This document shows, one piece after another, positions 49,349 to 60,156 of a stretch of DNA of 64,000 nt. The DNA is from Whitmania pigra (taxonomy: Eukaryota; Annelida; Clitellata; Hirudinida; Haemopidae). The notes beneath the pieces were generated by a model. That model was not told where the DNA came from, did not search any database, and saw nothing but the letters and a program-made list of their open reading frames with translations. The position numbers and the translations under genes were made by a program. The stretch spans positions 1,354,501-1,418,500 of the forward strand of contig JAJTWR010000398.1 in assembly GCA_021613335.1 (NCBI GenBank), read 5' to 3'. How positions within the stretch are numbered: position 1 is the first letter of the stretch; each line of letters starts with the position of its first letter.

Positions 49349-50757
49349 CTAAAATTTATTAATATTCAAGCATTCATTTGCCATTCATTAAGTTGATCAG
49401 ATTTTCACTTAAATTTAAAATAAATTAAAATATTAGTTAAACAAAAGCTTTCAGAGAAAACCCAGATTAAATGCAGATTTAGTAATGTTAGAAGTAATGA
49501 AAAATATGAAAAATATAAAATATACATTAACAAAATATTATTTTACACTTACTCTCTCTTAAACAGACTCAAAAGAGTTGATGTTTTCATAATCCGGCAC
49601 CATGTTCCAATGCACTGCAGGTTTTGAAAGATATTAAAATTTTGTGAATTTCTTTTTAATGCAAATCTTTTTTTCCTATAATGCATGGGACATAAACAAA
49701 CAACAATTAAGTGGATTAAAAATTAAACCAGCCGAAAGGACGCTACGAAATCAAATTCTATCTGGTCCATTTTTGCAATAAAATGTTTTTTTCAGCATAA
49801 ATGGAGATATTGATGAGCACGACATTAGTGCAAGAAATTTGGTTATCATTCTGGTTTGATGAGCTAATTACAATAATAATAATAATAATAATAAGTAATT
49901 TTTTTAAAATAAGTATTTTTAATTTAAATTAATTCTTATTTCTTATTTCATCTCACCTCTCGAGATCTTTCTGACTGGAATTGAAGCAAAGGTACCACTA
50001 AGTTTTTGTTTATCTATTTTATTTAATTTAAAATAAATAAAGACGTTACGTCACACAAACGAGGCTGTGCAATACTTTCTAGTGGCAAAAATTAACAAAG
50101 TTCTTAATTCCTACAAATTTTGTTCATTAAGCACTAATTGATTATTTTTAGTTCACATTTTTTCAAGTCATTCGAAATCTTTTGATATCTTTTGCTAATC
50201 TGTCCATAAGTATTCGGCAATGAATTGCAAAAGTATTTTTCAAATGACCTAACAATCATTTTTTTTTATTGCTAATGATTTAGCATGAGTCAATTGATTG
50301 TGTTTCAACTTTGTGTTTAATGCTTGGCTTTTTGGGTTTTTTACCATTTTTTTAAACTTTGCCACATTTTCAAGGTGAATAACTAGTTTTTTTTCTGCTT
50401 AAACTTAATTTCCGAACATGAGTTCTTGTAAATTTACGTTGTATTTTGTGGATTCAATATTCAGTCAACTAATGAGAACAAATTTATTTAATTCTTAATC
50501 ATCGAAATTTATAACTTAAATCAATATCTATTACGACAATCTTGTTATTTCAGTCTCAAACCCCATTAAAATGTTTAATTTTATTAATGCACTTATCAGA
50601 GTTGAACGTAATACATATGGAGGAGGCAAATACATATGGACTCTAGGTTTTTATTTAAATTTAATTTCTTGCTGAAATGATGACTTGTTGCAATTTTCAA
50701 TGAAACGTATCAATGTAGATATTATTTATTATGAACGATTTCTTTTCTTTGCCTCTT

Positions 50758-50789
<32 letters not shown>

Positions 50790-50948
50790 ATAAATTACTG
50801 AAGTGAAACTTTTGTGCTGTATTTATCTGGACGAAAAATCTGGGCCTAACAAACGGAGAAATAATAATAATAATAATGATAATAAAAATAATCATTATCT
50901 TTGAACCATCTGAGACAATATTTGAGAACAGAAACCCTTCCATAATTA
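49141..50948. other. Spacer in the cysteine-rich cluster
   Basis: AT-rich, with a (GAT)n then (AAT)n microsatellite at 49271-49349 and short AAT runs near 49872 and 50760. I see no gene. Confidence 0.5.
49271..49349. repeat. Compound (GAT)n(AAT)n microsatellite
   Basis: About ten GAT units pass directly into about sixteen AAT units with ATAT slips. Confidence 0.92.
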
Positions 50949-51920
50949 TTATTTTTTTCCTTTCTTCTTTGCCGGTTTTTTAGCTTTAGCTTTTGGCGGT
51001 TTTTTGCCCTTTTTGCCCTTTGCTCCACCGATTTCAGTCTCCGAAGCTGTTGCGGTTGTATCGATTGATTTCTTCGACCTCGATTCCTTTAGTCTACCTG
51101 TAGGTGCTGGACCCGCTTGCGGACCGGCCGCAGCTGTACGAGGCCTTTGTTCTTGTTCTCTGCATTCCAGTAGCTTCATTAATTTATCCGTAGAATTTGG
51201 CCCACAGCAAGCATCAATCGGAAATAGGTAGATTAATTTGCCTTCACAGCAAGGAGATCGACACTGGCAACATCTGTCACAGGACGGACCCGGGCCACAC
51301 TTAGGACATGAATTGCACCCTGGACAGGGGCCGCATCCTGGGCACGCGGCTGGACAGTTAGGACACGATTGGCAAGCTGGACACGAGGGACAGGAAGAAC
51401 AGGCAGGACAGGGAGAATGACAGGGAGGGTGGCCAGAACATGCAGGGCAGGGAGGGGGGCCAGAACATGCAGGGCAGGGAGGAGGGCCAGAACATGCAGG
51501 GCAGGGACATACTTCACGAAAGACACGCGGACGGCGAGGGGGACAGCAATTATTTTCTACCACGATGGTCTGCACGCCGGTCTTGTAGATTGAGCATTCG
51601 TTACCTTTGCAACAGCTGTGATTGCACGTGTTCACTTCTGGTTCTTGACCTCTTGAATTTGCCTTAGAGTCAAGGGGTGTAGGATGCTGGGTGCGCGCGA
51701 ATATGTCGGAATATCGAATTTTTTCCTCGAAAGAGTAGTCACGATTATCGACATTTTCAACTTCGTCGCCGAATTCAACGTCATCTGTCGGCGTCGTGTC
51801 ACAAACAATCATCGAATCGCCGCCGACGTCTACTCGATCGTCTAAGAAATTTCTTGTGACGTTCTTCGGCCAAACTTTCGACAGACGTTTTCCAAGTCTC
51901 ACTTCATCGGGGGAACCCAT
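50949..51920 (-). CDS. Intronless cysteine-rich orphan with PCPACSG repeats, 323 residues
   Basis: I do not recognise this gene. A single frame of 323 codons. The N-terminal about 90 residues are acidic (SFEEKIRYSDIFARTQ). The core, about residues 95-225, is a Cys/Pro lattice: three copies of PCPACSGPP followed by degenerate CPxC units (SCPSCPACQSCPNCPAAC, CGPCPGCNSCPKCG) and CDRCCQC. The last about 40 residues are Lys/Ala-rich (KGKKGKKPPKAKAKKPAKK). There is no signal peptide. The Cys-Pro-x-Cys lattice recalls insect male-specific CGP-repeat sperm-tail proteins and mammalian sperm mitochondrial capsule proteins, but the resemblance is compositional and may be convergent. The repeats are visible at DNA level as a 27-bp unit (51412-51510). 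Confidence 0.72.
   Translation of the reverse strand: MGSPDEVRLGKRLSKVWPKNVTRNFLDDRVDVGGDSMIVCDTTPTDDVEFGDEVENVDNRDYSFEEKIRYSDIFARTQHPTPLDSKANSRGQEPEVNTCNHSCCKGNECSIYKTGVQTIVVENNCCPPRRPRVFREVCPCPACSGPPPCPACSGPPPCPACSGHPPCHSPCPACSSCPSCPACQSCPNCPAACPGCGPCPGCNSCPKCGPGPSCDRCCQCRSPCCEGKLIYLFPIDACCGPNSTDKLMKLLECREQEQRPRTAAAGPQAGPAPTGRLKESRSKKSIDTTATASETEIGGAKGKKGKKPPKAKAKKPAKKKGKK
51412..51510. repeat. 27-bp coding repeat (PCPACSGPP)
   Basis: About three tandem 27-bp units (plus-strand gggccagaacatgcagggca plus flanking ggaggg) lie inside the 323-codon gene. They suggest recent in-frame expansion. Confidence 0.85.
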
Positions 51921-52981
51921 TGTCCATTTTCATCTGCATGAAATTCTACTGGAAACGGAAATATTGGCATCAATCATTATAAGCCCATCTGTATCCACTA
52001 TCACGAGATAGCATGACTGCTGTATTACAGTGAGTTTGTTACATTCACGTTGCCTGTAATAGTTCCTAGGTTATCAATTTTTTGACATATTCAGGACAGC
52101 TGTTTTCTGATAGCTGGGTTAATAAATTGTTTTGATTTAGGAAACTTGAAGTTTATTTAAAATAATTTTCAGATGTAAACAGCTTTGAGATGTTTATCGA
52201 ATAAACATTCTAAGAAATAGATTCCTACCCCGATTCTGGATGGAATTGTCATCACCAGCTGAATCTATTCTAGTCACTAGTCTATATTTCAACCTATATA
52301 CTACATCTTCTGCGTAATACTACCTTTACATTCTCTAAAGTCTGACTCCTAAAGTAATTAATCTACAGATAAAATCTACACTATGTTTTTATTTGGCGAT
52401 GGTTTAAACAAATACTTGACGTCATGGAACTGCATGGTATATGATAAACTGATGTGTACAAAATAAATTTTTATTCAGTTGTTTTTTTTTTATAAAGAGG
52501 AGATTGCTAAATGCTAGTTAATCATTGGTTAATGTAATTTTTTTATTTGTCTTTCATATTTATCGTGTTGCCAGTGAAAAAGTGAAAACACGTAACCACC
52601 AATCAACAGAACTTTCAAGAATCGTTTAAAAAATACTATTTCTGGATGCATCGATTTTGTCCAACCTAAAATAACTTGACTCAACGTTCAAATAAACGTA
52701 TTTATTGTTCAGATAAAACTGAAGATTTACAAGTAGAAAAATAGTTTCTTAATGTTCTAAACCAATTTCGATATTAATATAAAATTTACTAAAATATTTA
52801 TCAATGTCTATGATAAATGGCCCTTGCATGATGCATTTTTTTGTTCTATGGTACATGTTGGAATTTAGTCTAGCAGAATTGATGGAAAACAATTGATAAA
52901 ATCATTGAAAAAATATATAAATCATAATGAAACTCCATTATGCTTAAATCTTAGCTGAATGGCAAGAAATGGTATTTTATT
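51921..52981. other. Spacer in the cysteine-rich cluster
   Basis: AT-rich, with no gene seen. Confidence 0.5.
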
Positions 52982-54853
52982 TTATTTCTTTTTAAACATG
53001 GTCTTCATCCTTGAGAACATACTCGGCCTTTTTTCAAATTTAGGAGCTTCATCGTCTTCGTCGTCGTCGTCGTCACCTTGAGAAGGAAATGGATCAGATT
53101 TCGATATTCTGCGCCTTCTCTCATCGAAATCAGAAGCATCCGTCTTCAGGATACTCCTTCGCTTTCCGCCACCCGCACCATTGTATCTGTCGGTTTCGTC
53201 CGATTTGTAAAAACTGAATTTCTTTCGTTTTCCACTTTTCCTGCCGTCTGATTTATGATCAGATTTGTAATCAGTTTCATCTGATTTGAAAAAACTGAAT
53301 CTCTTTCTCGGTATGCTTTTCCTGGTTCGCTTAGACTCTTCACTTTCATCGTAGGCTGTTGTGCCTCTAGTTTTTTCACTGGACCTCGATATTCTTCTCT
53401 CGCTTTGCCTCCTTTCACTTTGGTCGTCATCAGTGTCGTCCGTTTGGATGGTACTCATCCCGGACTTCTTATGCCTTCTATTTCTTACGTCTTCTTCCGA
53501 TTCGTAGCTTTCGTCGGATTGAAAGAGACTGAATTTAGATTTCTTTTTTCTCCGTCTATCGCTTTCCTTATCACTAACGTTATCACTGAAGTAGCTAAAT
53601 TTTGATTTCTTCGTCCTCGTGCTCGGTTTACGCGCGCTTCTAGCGTCGCTGAACTCGGTGTAGTCGCTAGCATCGTCGTCGTCAGGTCGGGTGTCTCTTC
53701 TGCCTCTGTGAGAGCCACCTCTTTTTCTTCTGGTAGAACCACTTAATCGTTTTCTGATGGAACTACTTAATCTTTTCTTGGCAGAAGCTTCTCTTTTTTC
53801 TCGGATGTGATGTTCTTTTAAATCATTTCTTTTTTCATTTCTTGGCGAACAGCATCGACAGTCACAACAACACTTACGTCTTTTCTTCGAGCAGCAATGA
53901 GCCTTGCCGACGCAGTTTTTATCTTCGGCGATAACGACCGTCACGCCACAACATCTCACTTTACAAATTTTGCGAGGTTTTTTGACCGGGACGAGTTCAT
54001 TGATTTTCTGGTCAGGTTTACGAAGTTCTACTATCTTATAATCTTGATCTTCCAGTTTATGTTGGCCGCTGTCCAGGCTCTTTCTCTTTGTCTTTGGATG
54101 TTCATGAATTTCTATTGGTTTGCAAAGTTCTATGCTGTTTTTCTTCGGAGACTTTGGAGGCTCTGGATCTTTTTTTCTCTGTGAATTACGAAAATGCTCC
54201 AGAATATCCTTCAGTTTGTTGCTGTCTACACTCCTCTTGGAATTCGGAGAATCTTTTGGAGATTCTTGTGGTGATTTTTCAGGAGTTTCTTTTTTGCACG
54301 GTTTACGATCAATTTTTTTTACACATAGTTTTGGACAGGGTCCCGGAACTTCATTTTCTTTGTCGCTGCAAGTGGCAGATTCTACCTTAAGTCCTACTCT
54401 TGGACATACAGTCTGTTTTGGTTTGCTAGTTGTTACGTTTACAGTTATTTCTGTCTCTTTGGTAGACATGCAGCTGCCTTGTGTTTCACATTTAAAAGTA
54501 ACGCCTAAGTTACTGCTACTATCATTGAAAATCCTCGGGAAATCTTTTAATTTTTCCAAAATATTCGAACCCTCTAACTGTATATTAATTTCGTTCAAGT
54601 TTATTTTCTTGTCGCTGGCATTTTTAGACTCATCTTTACATGCATCGATGACAACGGTCGTTCCAAATACCTTACGAGTTCTGATGCCTCGATTTTGAAC
54701 GTCTGCTCGTGATAATTCATTTTCTTCTCTGCATTCATCGTCGCATTCCACTCTCACATTTTCACAGTCTATGAAATTACCTTGTGGTTCGAACCTCGCA
54801 TCAAAAAACGCTTTTTGGTCTTGTTGATTCACCTCGAGTCTGTTTAAGGCCAT
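52982..54853 (-). CDS. Intronless cysteine- and charge-rich orphan with FSxF/SDE repeats, 623 residues
   Basis: I do not recognise this gene. A single frame of 623 codons. Near the N terminus is KAFFDARFEP, whose AFFD recurs in two other genes of the cluster. NLNEINIQLEG near residue 90 resembles VYNINIKLED in the 829-residue gene. Scattered and clustered cysteines end in a dense patch (CCSKKRRKCCCDCRCC) near residue 330. The C-terminal 240 residues hold about six imperfect basic-aromatic-acidic repeats such as SKFSYFSDNVSD, SKFSLFQSDES, KRFSFFKSDETD and KKFSFYKSDETD. These contain R/K-x-x-S and S-D-E contexts that basophilic kinases and CK2 like. It ends in a DDDDDEDDE run and MFSRMKTMFKKK. 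There is no signal peptide. Confidence 0.73.
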   Translation of the reverse strand: MALNRLEVNQQDQKAFFDARFEPQGNFIDCENVRVECDDECREENELSRADVQNRGIRTRKVFGTTVVIDACKDESKNASDKKINLNEINIQLEGSNILEKLKDFPRIFNDSSSNLGVTFKCETQGSCMSTKETEITVNVTTSKPKQTVCPRVGLKVESATCSDKENEVPGPCPKLCVKKIDRKPCKKETPEKSPQESPKDSPNSKRSVDSNKLKDILEHFRNSQRKKDPEPPKSPKKNSIELCKPIEIHEHPKTKRKSLDSGQHKLEDQDYKIVELRKPDQKINELVPVKKPRKICKVRCCGVTVVIAEDKNCVGKAHCCSKKRRKCCCDCRCCSPRNEKRNDLKEHHIREKREASAKKRLSSSIRKRLSGSTRRKRGGSHRGRRDTRPDDDDASDYTEFSDARSARKPSTRTKKSKFSYFSDNVSDKESDRRRKKKSKFSLFQSDESYESEEDVRNRRHKKSGMSTIQTDDTDDDQSERRQSERRISRSSEKTRGTTAYDESEESKRTRKSIPRKRFSFFKSDETDYKSDHKSDGRKSGKRKKFSFYKSDETDRYNGAGGGKRRSILKTDASDFDERRRRISKSDPFPSQGDDDDDEDDEAPKFEKRPSMFSRMKTMFKKK

Positions 54854-56360
54854 ATTTACTTAATTACCCGAACTTGGTTGCTCATTCCTCTAGGTAACGT
54901 GGTAGACTGTAAGATAATATCAAATTATAAATCACCCGCTTAGCCGAACCTTGATTTAAATAAATAAAAAAGAGACTAATAAACTACAAATACAAAGGTT
55001 TCTTAGCTCGAAAGTATTTACTTACATGGATGAAATTTTGCAAAAAACTTACAGTTCCAGTCAGTGCGATTAGAATCAGTCATTTTCGTCCGTAGCTTCA
55101 TGCATCGTTTCATCTCCACATTCTAGGCCACGCTCCACTTTCCTTCCCATTTTATTTTAATGAACCGAAATGATTTAAAATTACATTTTTTTTAAATAAA
55201 GTCTTTTCTAATAAGCTTTTATTAAACCGATGCCTTGCTGGAATTGGAAGAAGTCTGCTATCTTTTAAAGCTCATCGTTTGTAACCTTAGTTATTTTTCT
55301 TTTCCTTCGTGCTGTTTTTGTAAACATCAACAAACCTTTACGTCAGAGATATTAAAAAAGATATTCTCCACAATGTACAATTGTACTAAATAATACTCAT
55401 AATAAGACCTTAAATAAGCGACAAAATTAGAAATAAAAGTGGTGCAAAGGAGCCATCTGCTTTTGGATCATTAAATATATATAACAACTCTATTTGTGGA
55501 AAAACTGAATTAACTAGCAAAAACATTAATCACTTGATATGACACTAAGTAATTTAAAATTGAAAATTAATATTGTACTTTAATGCATGCGATGAAATCG
55601 TCTAGAATTTTGCAGCGAAGACAAAGTAATAATCTAACTTGTCTTCCAAAAACGTATTTTCAGAAATTTTAAATTTTCTTTACATTATTAAGTTGTTTTG
55701 ATGGTATTTGAAACATGACCTGAGAAATACTTGTAACAATGTGGATTTTTTTCATGTGGGATTTTATCATTTCGGGATTGTCATTTGTTAGTTTTTTATT
55801 GGTGACACTATTGTTTCCGCTAGAAACATTTAAATGTGTGACTGGCTGAAAAATGTTTGCTCGAGCTAGTGCTATTTTTAAAATCTCCTGAGATCACCTA
55901 ATTCAGGTAACTAAAAGGTCATGCCAGACATTGTAACTCGCTAATTTCATCGATTTGAAGTATTTCCGTTAAATATTTTGCATGAATCAGATTGTTGAAG
56001 GCAGTTAATTTGCTATTGCAATTCAAGATTTTTATTAAAAATTAAAATGTTCTTTCAAAAAGTTAGTTACAATGACACATTATCTTAGTGAGGTAATTTG
56101 CATTAATGCTAAAAATAATTCACGATGCATATGAATTTGCAATACTAAGAATCTTCTTACTATAAAATAAAATCATTTGTTAATAGACACATGTTAATGT
56201 TTAATTAAAGAATGACCATAGGGTAATATACATGTAATACTATATTATTTAAGTCTGTTCTTTCAAATCTTTTCACAACGTATTTAAGTAAATCTTTAAA
56301 GTGTGTAAATGCATCGACTCATTTTATTTGTACTTCACCATTTTATTAACTCTTGTCATA
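54854..56360. other. Spacer in the cysteine-rich cluster
   Basis: AT-rich, with no gene seen. Confidence 0.5.
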
Positions 56361-58850
56361 TTATTTCTTTTTTTTACCGACATCTTGCTTTGATGTTGCT
56401 TTCCCTTTTGCGGCTGGTTTTGGAGATGTCGCCTTACCCTTTGCCGACGCCTTACCTTTTGTTGACGCAGCATCCTTTGCTGACGCCTTAACCTTTGGTA
56501 TCGCCTTACCCTTTGACCCTTGTGCCAGGGTGGGTGGGGCTGATTGCGGTTTGGGTTTTACTTGATCTTTGACTATATTACTAATTGGTGCTTTCTGAAA
56601 GTCGCTCTCAGTTTCAGTTACTTTTACTTCTTTTTCAGAGACAGGTTGCACAACGGCTGCTGGATGCTCACTGGCGACGACATCTTCGCCGGGTTTCTTT
56701 AATACTGACGGCTTTACTTCCACATTCTGATCTTTGCTGACATCCTGCCTTGGTGGTAGTGGCGGTGGTTCTTGTGGTTTCACAACTTGTTTCCTTTGCT
56801 CTTCGTCCAAGTTTTCGCACATCGAGAGACGCCTTCTCTCTAAACCCGGTACTTCTTCGCACATCACTTTCTTGATGTCGTCACACGGCTGTGGACAACT
56901 GGTAAACCTCCAAGTGAAATCGTCTCTCTGCTCGAAGAGCTCGACGGGACATGCAAATTGTGGAACGTTGCAGAGTTTAGGAGGAAATAGGTAATCAGTT
57001 ATCACTCCCCGTGGTTTCTGGTCCAACAGATACTTACAGTTTCTCTGAGGCTTTTCTTGTTCTATGGGTTTCTTTGGAATCAGACAGCAGTAATCTCTTG
57101 GCATGAGTGCCGGTTTGGGATGATGTTTGACATCTCCTTGGCACAGGCATTTGCAACGCTCATCAGCGGTATCGCACGTCTGGCGAGTCGGAAAACCACA
57201 CTGTAATACGCCTTGCTGTTTACCGGTGTCAGTAGTCGTCGTCGGAGGATTTTTAACTTGCACGATGACTTTGAGAGGTTCATTAGCTTTTCCAGTTGTT
57301 TGAGCAACTCCAGTGCAGTGTAAGCCCGGAGGATCTTCGCATTTGCATGCGTTTGGTCCGAATACCATAGGTCCCAAGCGTGTCGCGCAGCTGTGCGGTC
57401 CACATTTACCGCCCTTAAAGCAGACGTTGTTAGGATTATAAGCGAGGCCATCGCATTTATGACTCGAAGGATCGTTGCATTCGTGTGCCAAAGGGTCTTT
57501 GCTGACAGTTAATGGGGGCTTACAGGGGCAATTGAGTGTTTTATTGTTTTGAACGAGTTTTTTCTTATGATGGCATTTGGTGTTACGGATGATTTTCTCG
57601 TTGTTCTTAATAATGTTTTCGTTATTGCGAGCGACATGTTCGTTGTTGCGCATGAGTTGTAAAAGGAGTTCGTTTCGTCGGACAAGTTGTTCGTTGTCCT
57701 TCAGGAGACGTTCGCTTTCGTGAAGGTAAGATTTGTTGGTAGGACAGGCCAGGGGATCGTAGCAATTCGTGATTGTTTCGTTGGCCAAGAGTTGCTCATT
57801 ATTGTGAGTATTGTTGCACAAGTTCGGAACGGGCGTACATTCGTAAGTCAGGACGTTTGGAGGCGTGTTTTCACATTCTATTGGTTTGTCCTGTCTTAGG
57901 TCTGCATCTACCGGGTTTTTTTTTTGACCGGAATTTCCATTAGTGCTTTGTTGACAGTATTTACAGCATTGGTAATCTTTGGTACATTCGCTCGGTTGCT
58001 CTTTTAGTTTATTTTTCGGATCTTCGAGTTTAATATTAATGTTATAGACGTGCTTACCTGTTTGCGATTCAGCTTTAAAGTTTCCTGTTTTGAATGTCTC
58101 CATTTGTTCATTTTCTTTTATGCAAAGCATTTTGTTCCTAAGCATGTTATCATTAGGCAGAGCCCTTGACAACTCTTTTGCAAGACCAGTTTTTTGGGCC
58201 GACAAAAAGCTGTTCGCGAGAGCATTTTGCTTTTCTAGTTTATTCATTTCATTCCTTAAGAATAGGTTACGGCCGGACAATGGTGAATAATCTTGCTGTA
58301 AGATCTGGTCACCGTTTTGAAAAGGAATTTCGGAACCATTAGCTTTTGATGCATCCTCGCACATTCCAAACGTCGGGAAGCACTGGCAAATGTCGCGTAT
58401 GCTTCGCGGTTGTTTCGGCTCTTCCTTGGTTTCGTCACATGCTGGGATCTCAATTCCACGCGACTTCAGAAATTCTAGAAATTTTTCTATATATTCATTC
58501 TGTCTTTTAGCCATGTCGGCTTGGCAGGGAGGCTTGACATTTTCTTGGTTGGGCTTAGCTGGGCAGCCCCGCGTGCAATTGCAACCGCGCTTGCAAGGGC
58601 ATACGGATTTCGGCTGATTAACAGGGGAATATCCATATTCTGCTGAATCGAGGCACTTATCAACTACGAAATTATCTTGTCCGACTCTGCAAAGAACACA
58701 ATCCTTGAAGCAACCGAAGTAACAATCGGGAGATAGTTGATCGAAAAAAGCCTTTACGTCTCGTTCATCATTATTTTGGTCATTACTTTTTACACTAGTT
58801 CTTTGCGCAGGTTTTACGACAACTTCGTCGGAATGAGAGTCCTCTTCCAT
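56361..58850 (-). CDS. Intronless cysteine-rich orphan with Asn-Asn-Glu heptads, 829 residues
   Basis: I do not recognise this gene. A single frame of 829 codons, the longest in the window. KAFFDQLSPDCYFGC lies at residues 33-47, and CPCKRGCNCTRGCP near residue 85. In the centre are heptad-like repeats (RNNEHVARNNENIIKNNEKI) that should form a helix with an Asn-rich face. Cys/Pro/Gly-rich units follow (HECNDPSSHKCDG, GGKCGPHSC). Residues about 560-650 form a module shared with the 617-residue gene: CKCLCQG, HPKPALMPRDY, CKYLLDQKPRG, VPQFACP and DDFTWRF. The end has a Pro-rich linker and a Lys/Ala tail with AKGKA repeats. There is no signal peptide or membrane segment. The module-sharing shows that at least these two genes are true paralogues. 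Confidence 0.75.
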   Translation of the reverse strand: MEEDSHSDEVVVKPAQRTSVKSNDQNNDERDVKAFFDQLSPDCYFGCFKDCVLCRVGQDNFVVDKCLDSAEYGYSPVNQPKSVCPCKRGCNCTRGCPAKPNQENVKPPCQADMAKRQNEYIEKFLEFLKSRGIEIPACDETKEEPKQPRSIRDICQCFPTFGMCEDASKANGSEIPFQNGDQILQQDYSPLSGRNLFLRNEMNKLEKQNALANSFLSAQKTGLAKELSRALPNDNMLRNKMLCIKENEQMETFKTGNFKAESQTGKHVYNINIKLEDPKNKLKEQPSECTKDYQCCKYCQQSTNGNSGQKKNPVDADLRQDKPIECENTPPNVLTYECTPVPNLCNNTHNNEQLLANETITNCYDPLACPTNKSYLHESERLLKDNEQLVRRNELLLQLMRNNEHVARNNENIIKNNEKIIRNTKCHHKKKLVQNNKTLNCPCKPPLTVSKDPLAHECNDPSSHKCDGLAYNPNNVCFKGGKCGPHSCATRLGPMVFGPNACKCEDPPGLHCTGVAQTTGKANEPLKVIVQVKNPPTTTTDTGKQQGVLQCGFPTRQTCDTADERCKCLCQGDVKHHPKPALMPRDYCCLIPKKPIEQEKPQRNCKYLLDQKPRGVITDYLFPPKLCNVPQFACPVELFEQRDDFTWRFTSCPQPCDDIKKVMCEEVPGLERRRLSMCENLDEEQRKQVVKPQEPPPLPPRQDVSKDQNVEVKPSVLKKPGEDVVASEHPAAVVQPVSEKEVKVTETESDFQKAPISNIVKDQVKPKPQSAPPTLAQGSKGKAIPKVKASAKDAASTKGKASAKGKATSPKPAAKGKATSKQDVGKKKK

Positions 58851-60156
58851 TTTGGTGAAGTTCAGTGAGATGTTTTTGGCGCTTTTTTCAGTGTACTCGA
58901 TCTTAGCTTTGTTGTATATCAGTTGTATTCGACTTTTGTACTTTTATGTTCAAGCGTTAACCTGCTTTCCTTCAACCATTTCTTTTTAACCTTTGCCCAT
59001 TAACCTCACCCGTTCAATCACTTTGACTGGAAAATTTGTTTAAAAATATGCTTCATTAATAGATTTATTATGCTAGATTATCATGAAGTCTCACAATGCT
59101 TATTAAATTTTAGAATTTAACCGATGTAGTTTATTGATGCTCATGATTTCTAGTAACATTTACAAATAATTGCAGAAAGTTTTAAATAAATAAATAAATA
59201 AAAAACTAAACTTTATTAAACTAATTGAACAACAACTAAATTACTTTCATCAAATCAAATCGACTAATTCATCGGCTACACAAACTAGCACTGCGCTCTT
59301 CTTTTGGAGCACCGTCCGCATCATTTGCCAAATTTTTGTAATCTCAACCTCTCGCTGGTCACTGACCTATTTCTAATCATGATGCTGGAAAAAAAAGTAA
59401 TATGCATGTTTATGTGTTTTTATGAAATAATGAAGCAATTATATTCTGTGGAGATAATGTTATATTATGTAATATATTATGTAATTCTACCTCGGACTAC
59501 CATGACATTTCCTCGGTTAATCCACCATATTCATCGCTTTTCCTAGCTTCAATAAAACATGCTTTACGTCACTGGTGCATACGCTTGAAGGGGTTGCTAG
59601 ATAATATCTAGAAAATTTAAAAATAAAATATTTAGGTTGTATCTTTAATGATGTATTATTTTTTTTAATAACAAAAATAAAGAACATGTAATAAATAATA
59701 TTTAAACGTTTTTCAACTGTAAATACCTGTGCGCTGACGCTATAAGATGATAAGGTTTTATTCAAGCTATGATAGTTTTATGATTATTAGTTTACAGAGT
59801 GACTAATTACTAGAACCTATTTGAACAAATTGTTTTATTGTTGATACTATTAGAAAAAAATGCTTGCCAATGCTGCGAACATTTCGAATGCATTATTAAT
59901 TAAAACCATATAAACAAATGACGCAATTTTACAATTTTGTGCAATTATTTCCATTGCTCTAGGCATAAAAACGATGTAATGTACATAATTTAAAAAATTT
60001 AATTATCAAACTCTGCCCAGTGTGGTCATCATATATCATCATATCTAATGCCAGCCTGATATTCGTTAAAGTAGCGATGTGAACCCAATGCAATTAAAGT
60101 AATTTATAATTTCTTTATTAGAATTCTTTTATGATTAAACTTGATGAAACTATAAT
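58851..60156. other. Spacer in the cysteine-rich cluster
   Basis: AT-rich, with no gene seen. The short plus-strand frame at 59304-59546 has no support. Confidence 0.5.

Noticed and set aside
51233..51526. Minus-strand frame rich in Leu/Pro/Ala repeats
   Set aside because: It is the shifted-frame shadow of the PCPACSG repeats.
59304..59546. 80-codon plus-strand frame
   Set aside because: No known motif, low complexity, and no neighbouring exons in phase.
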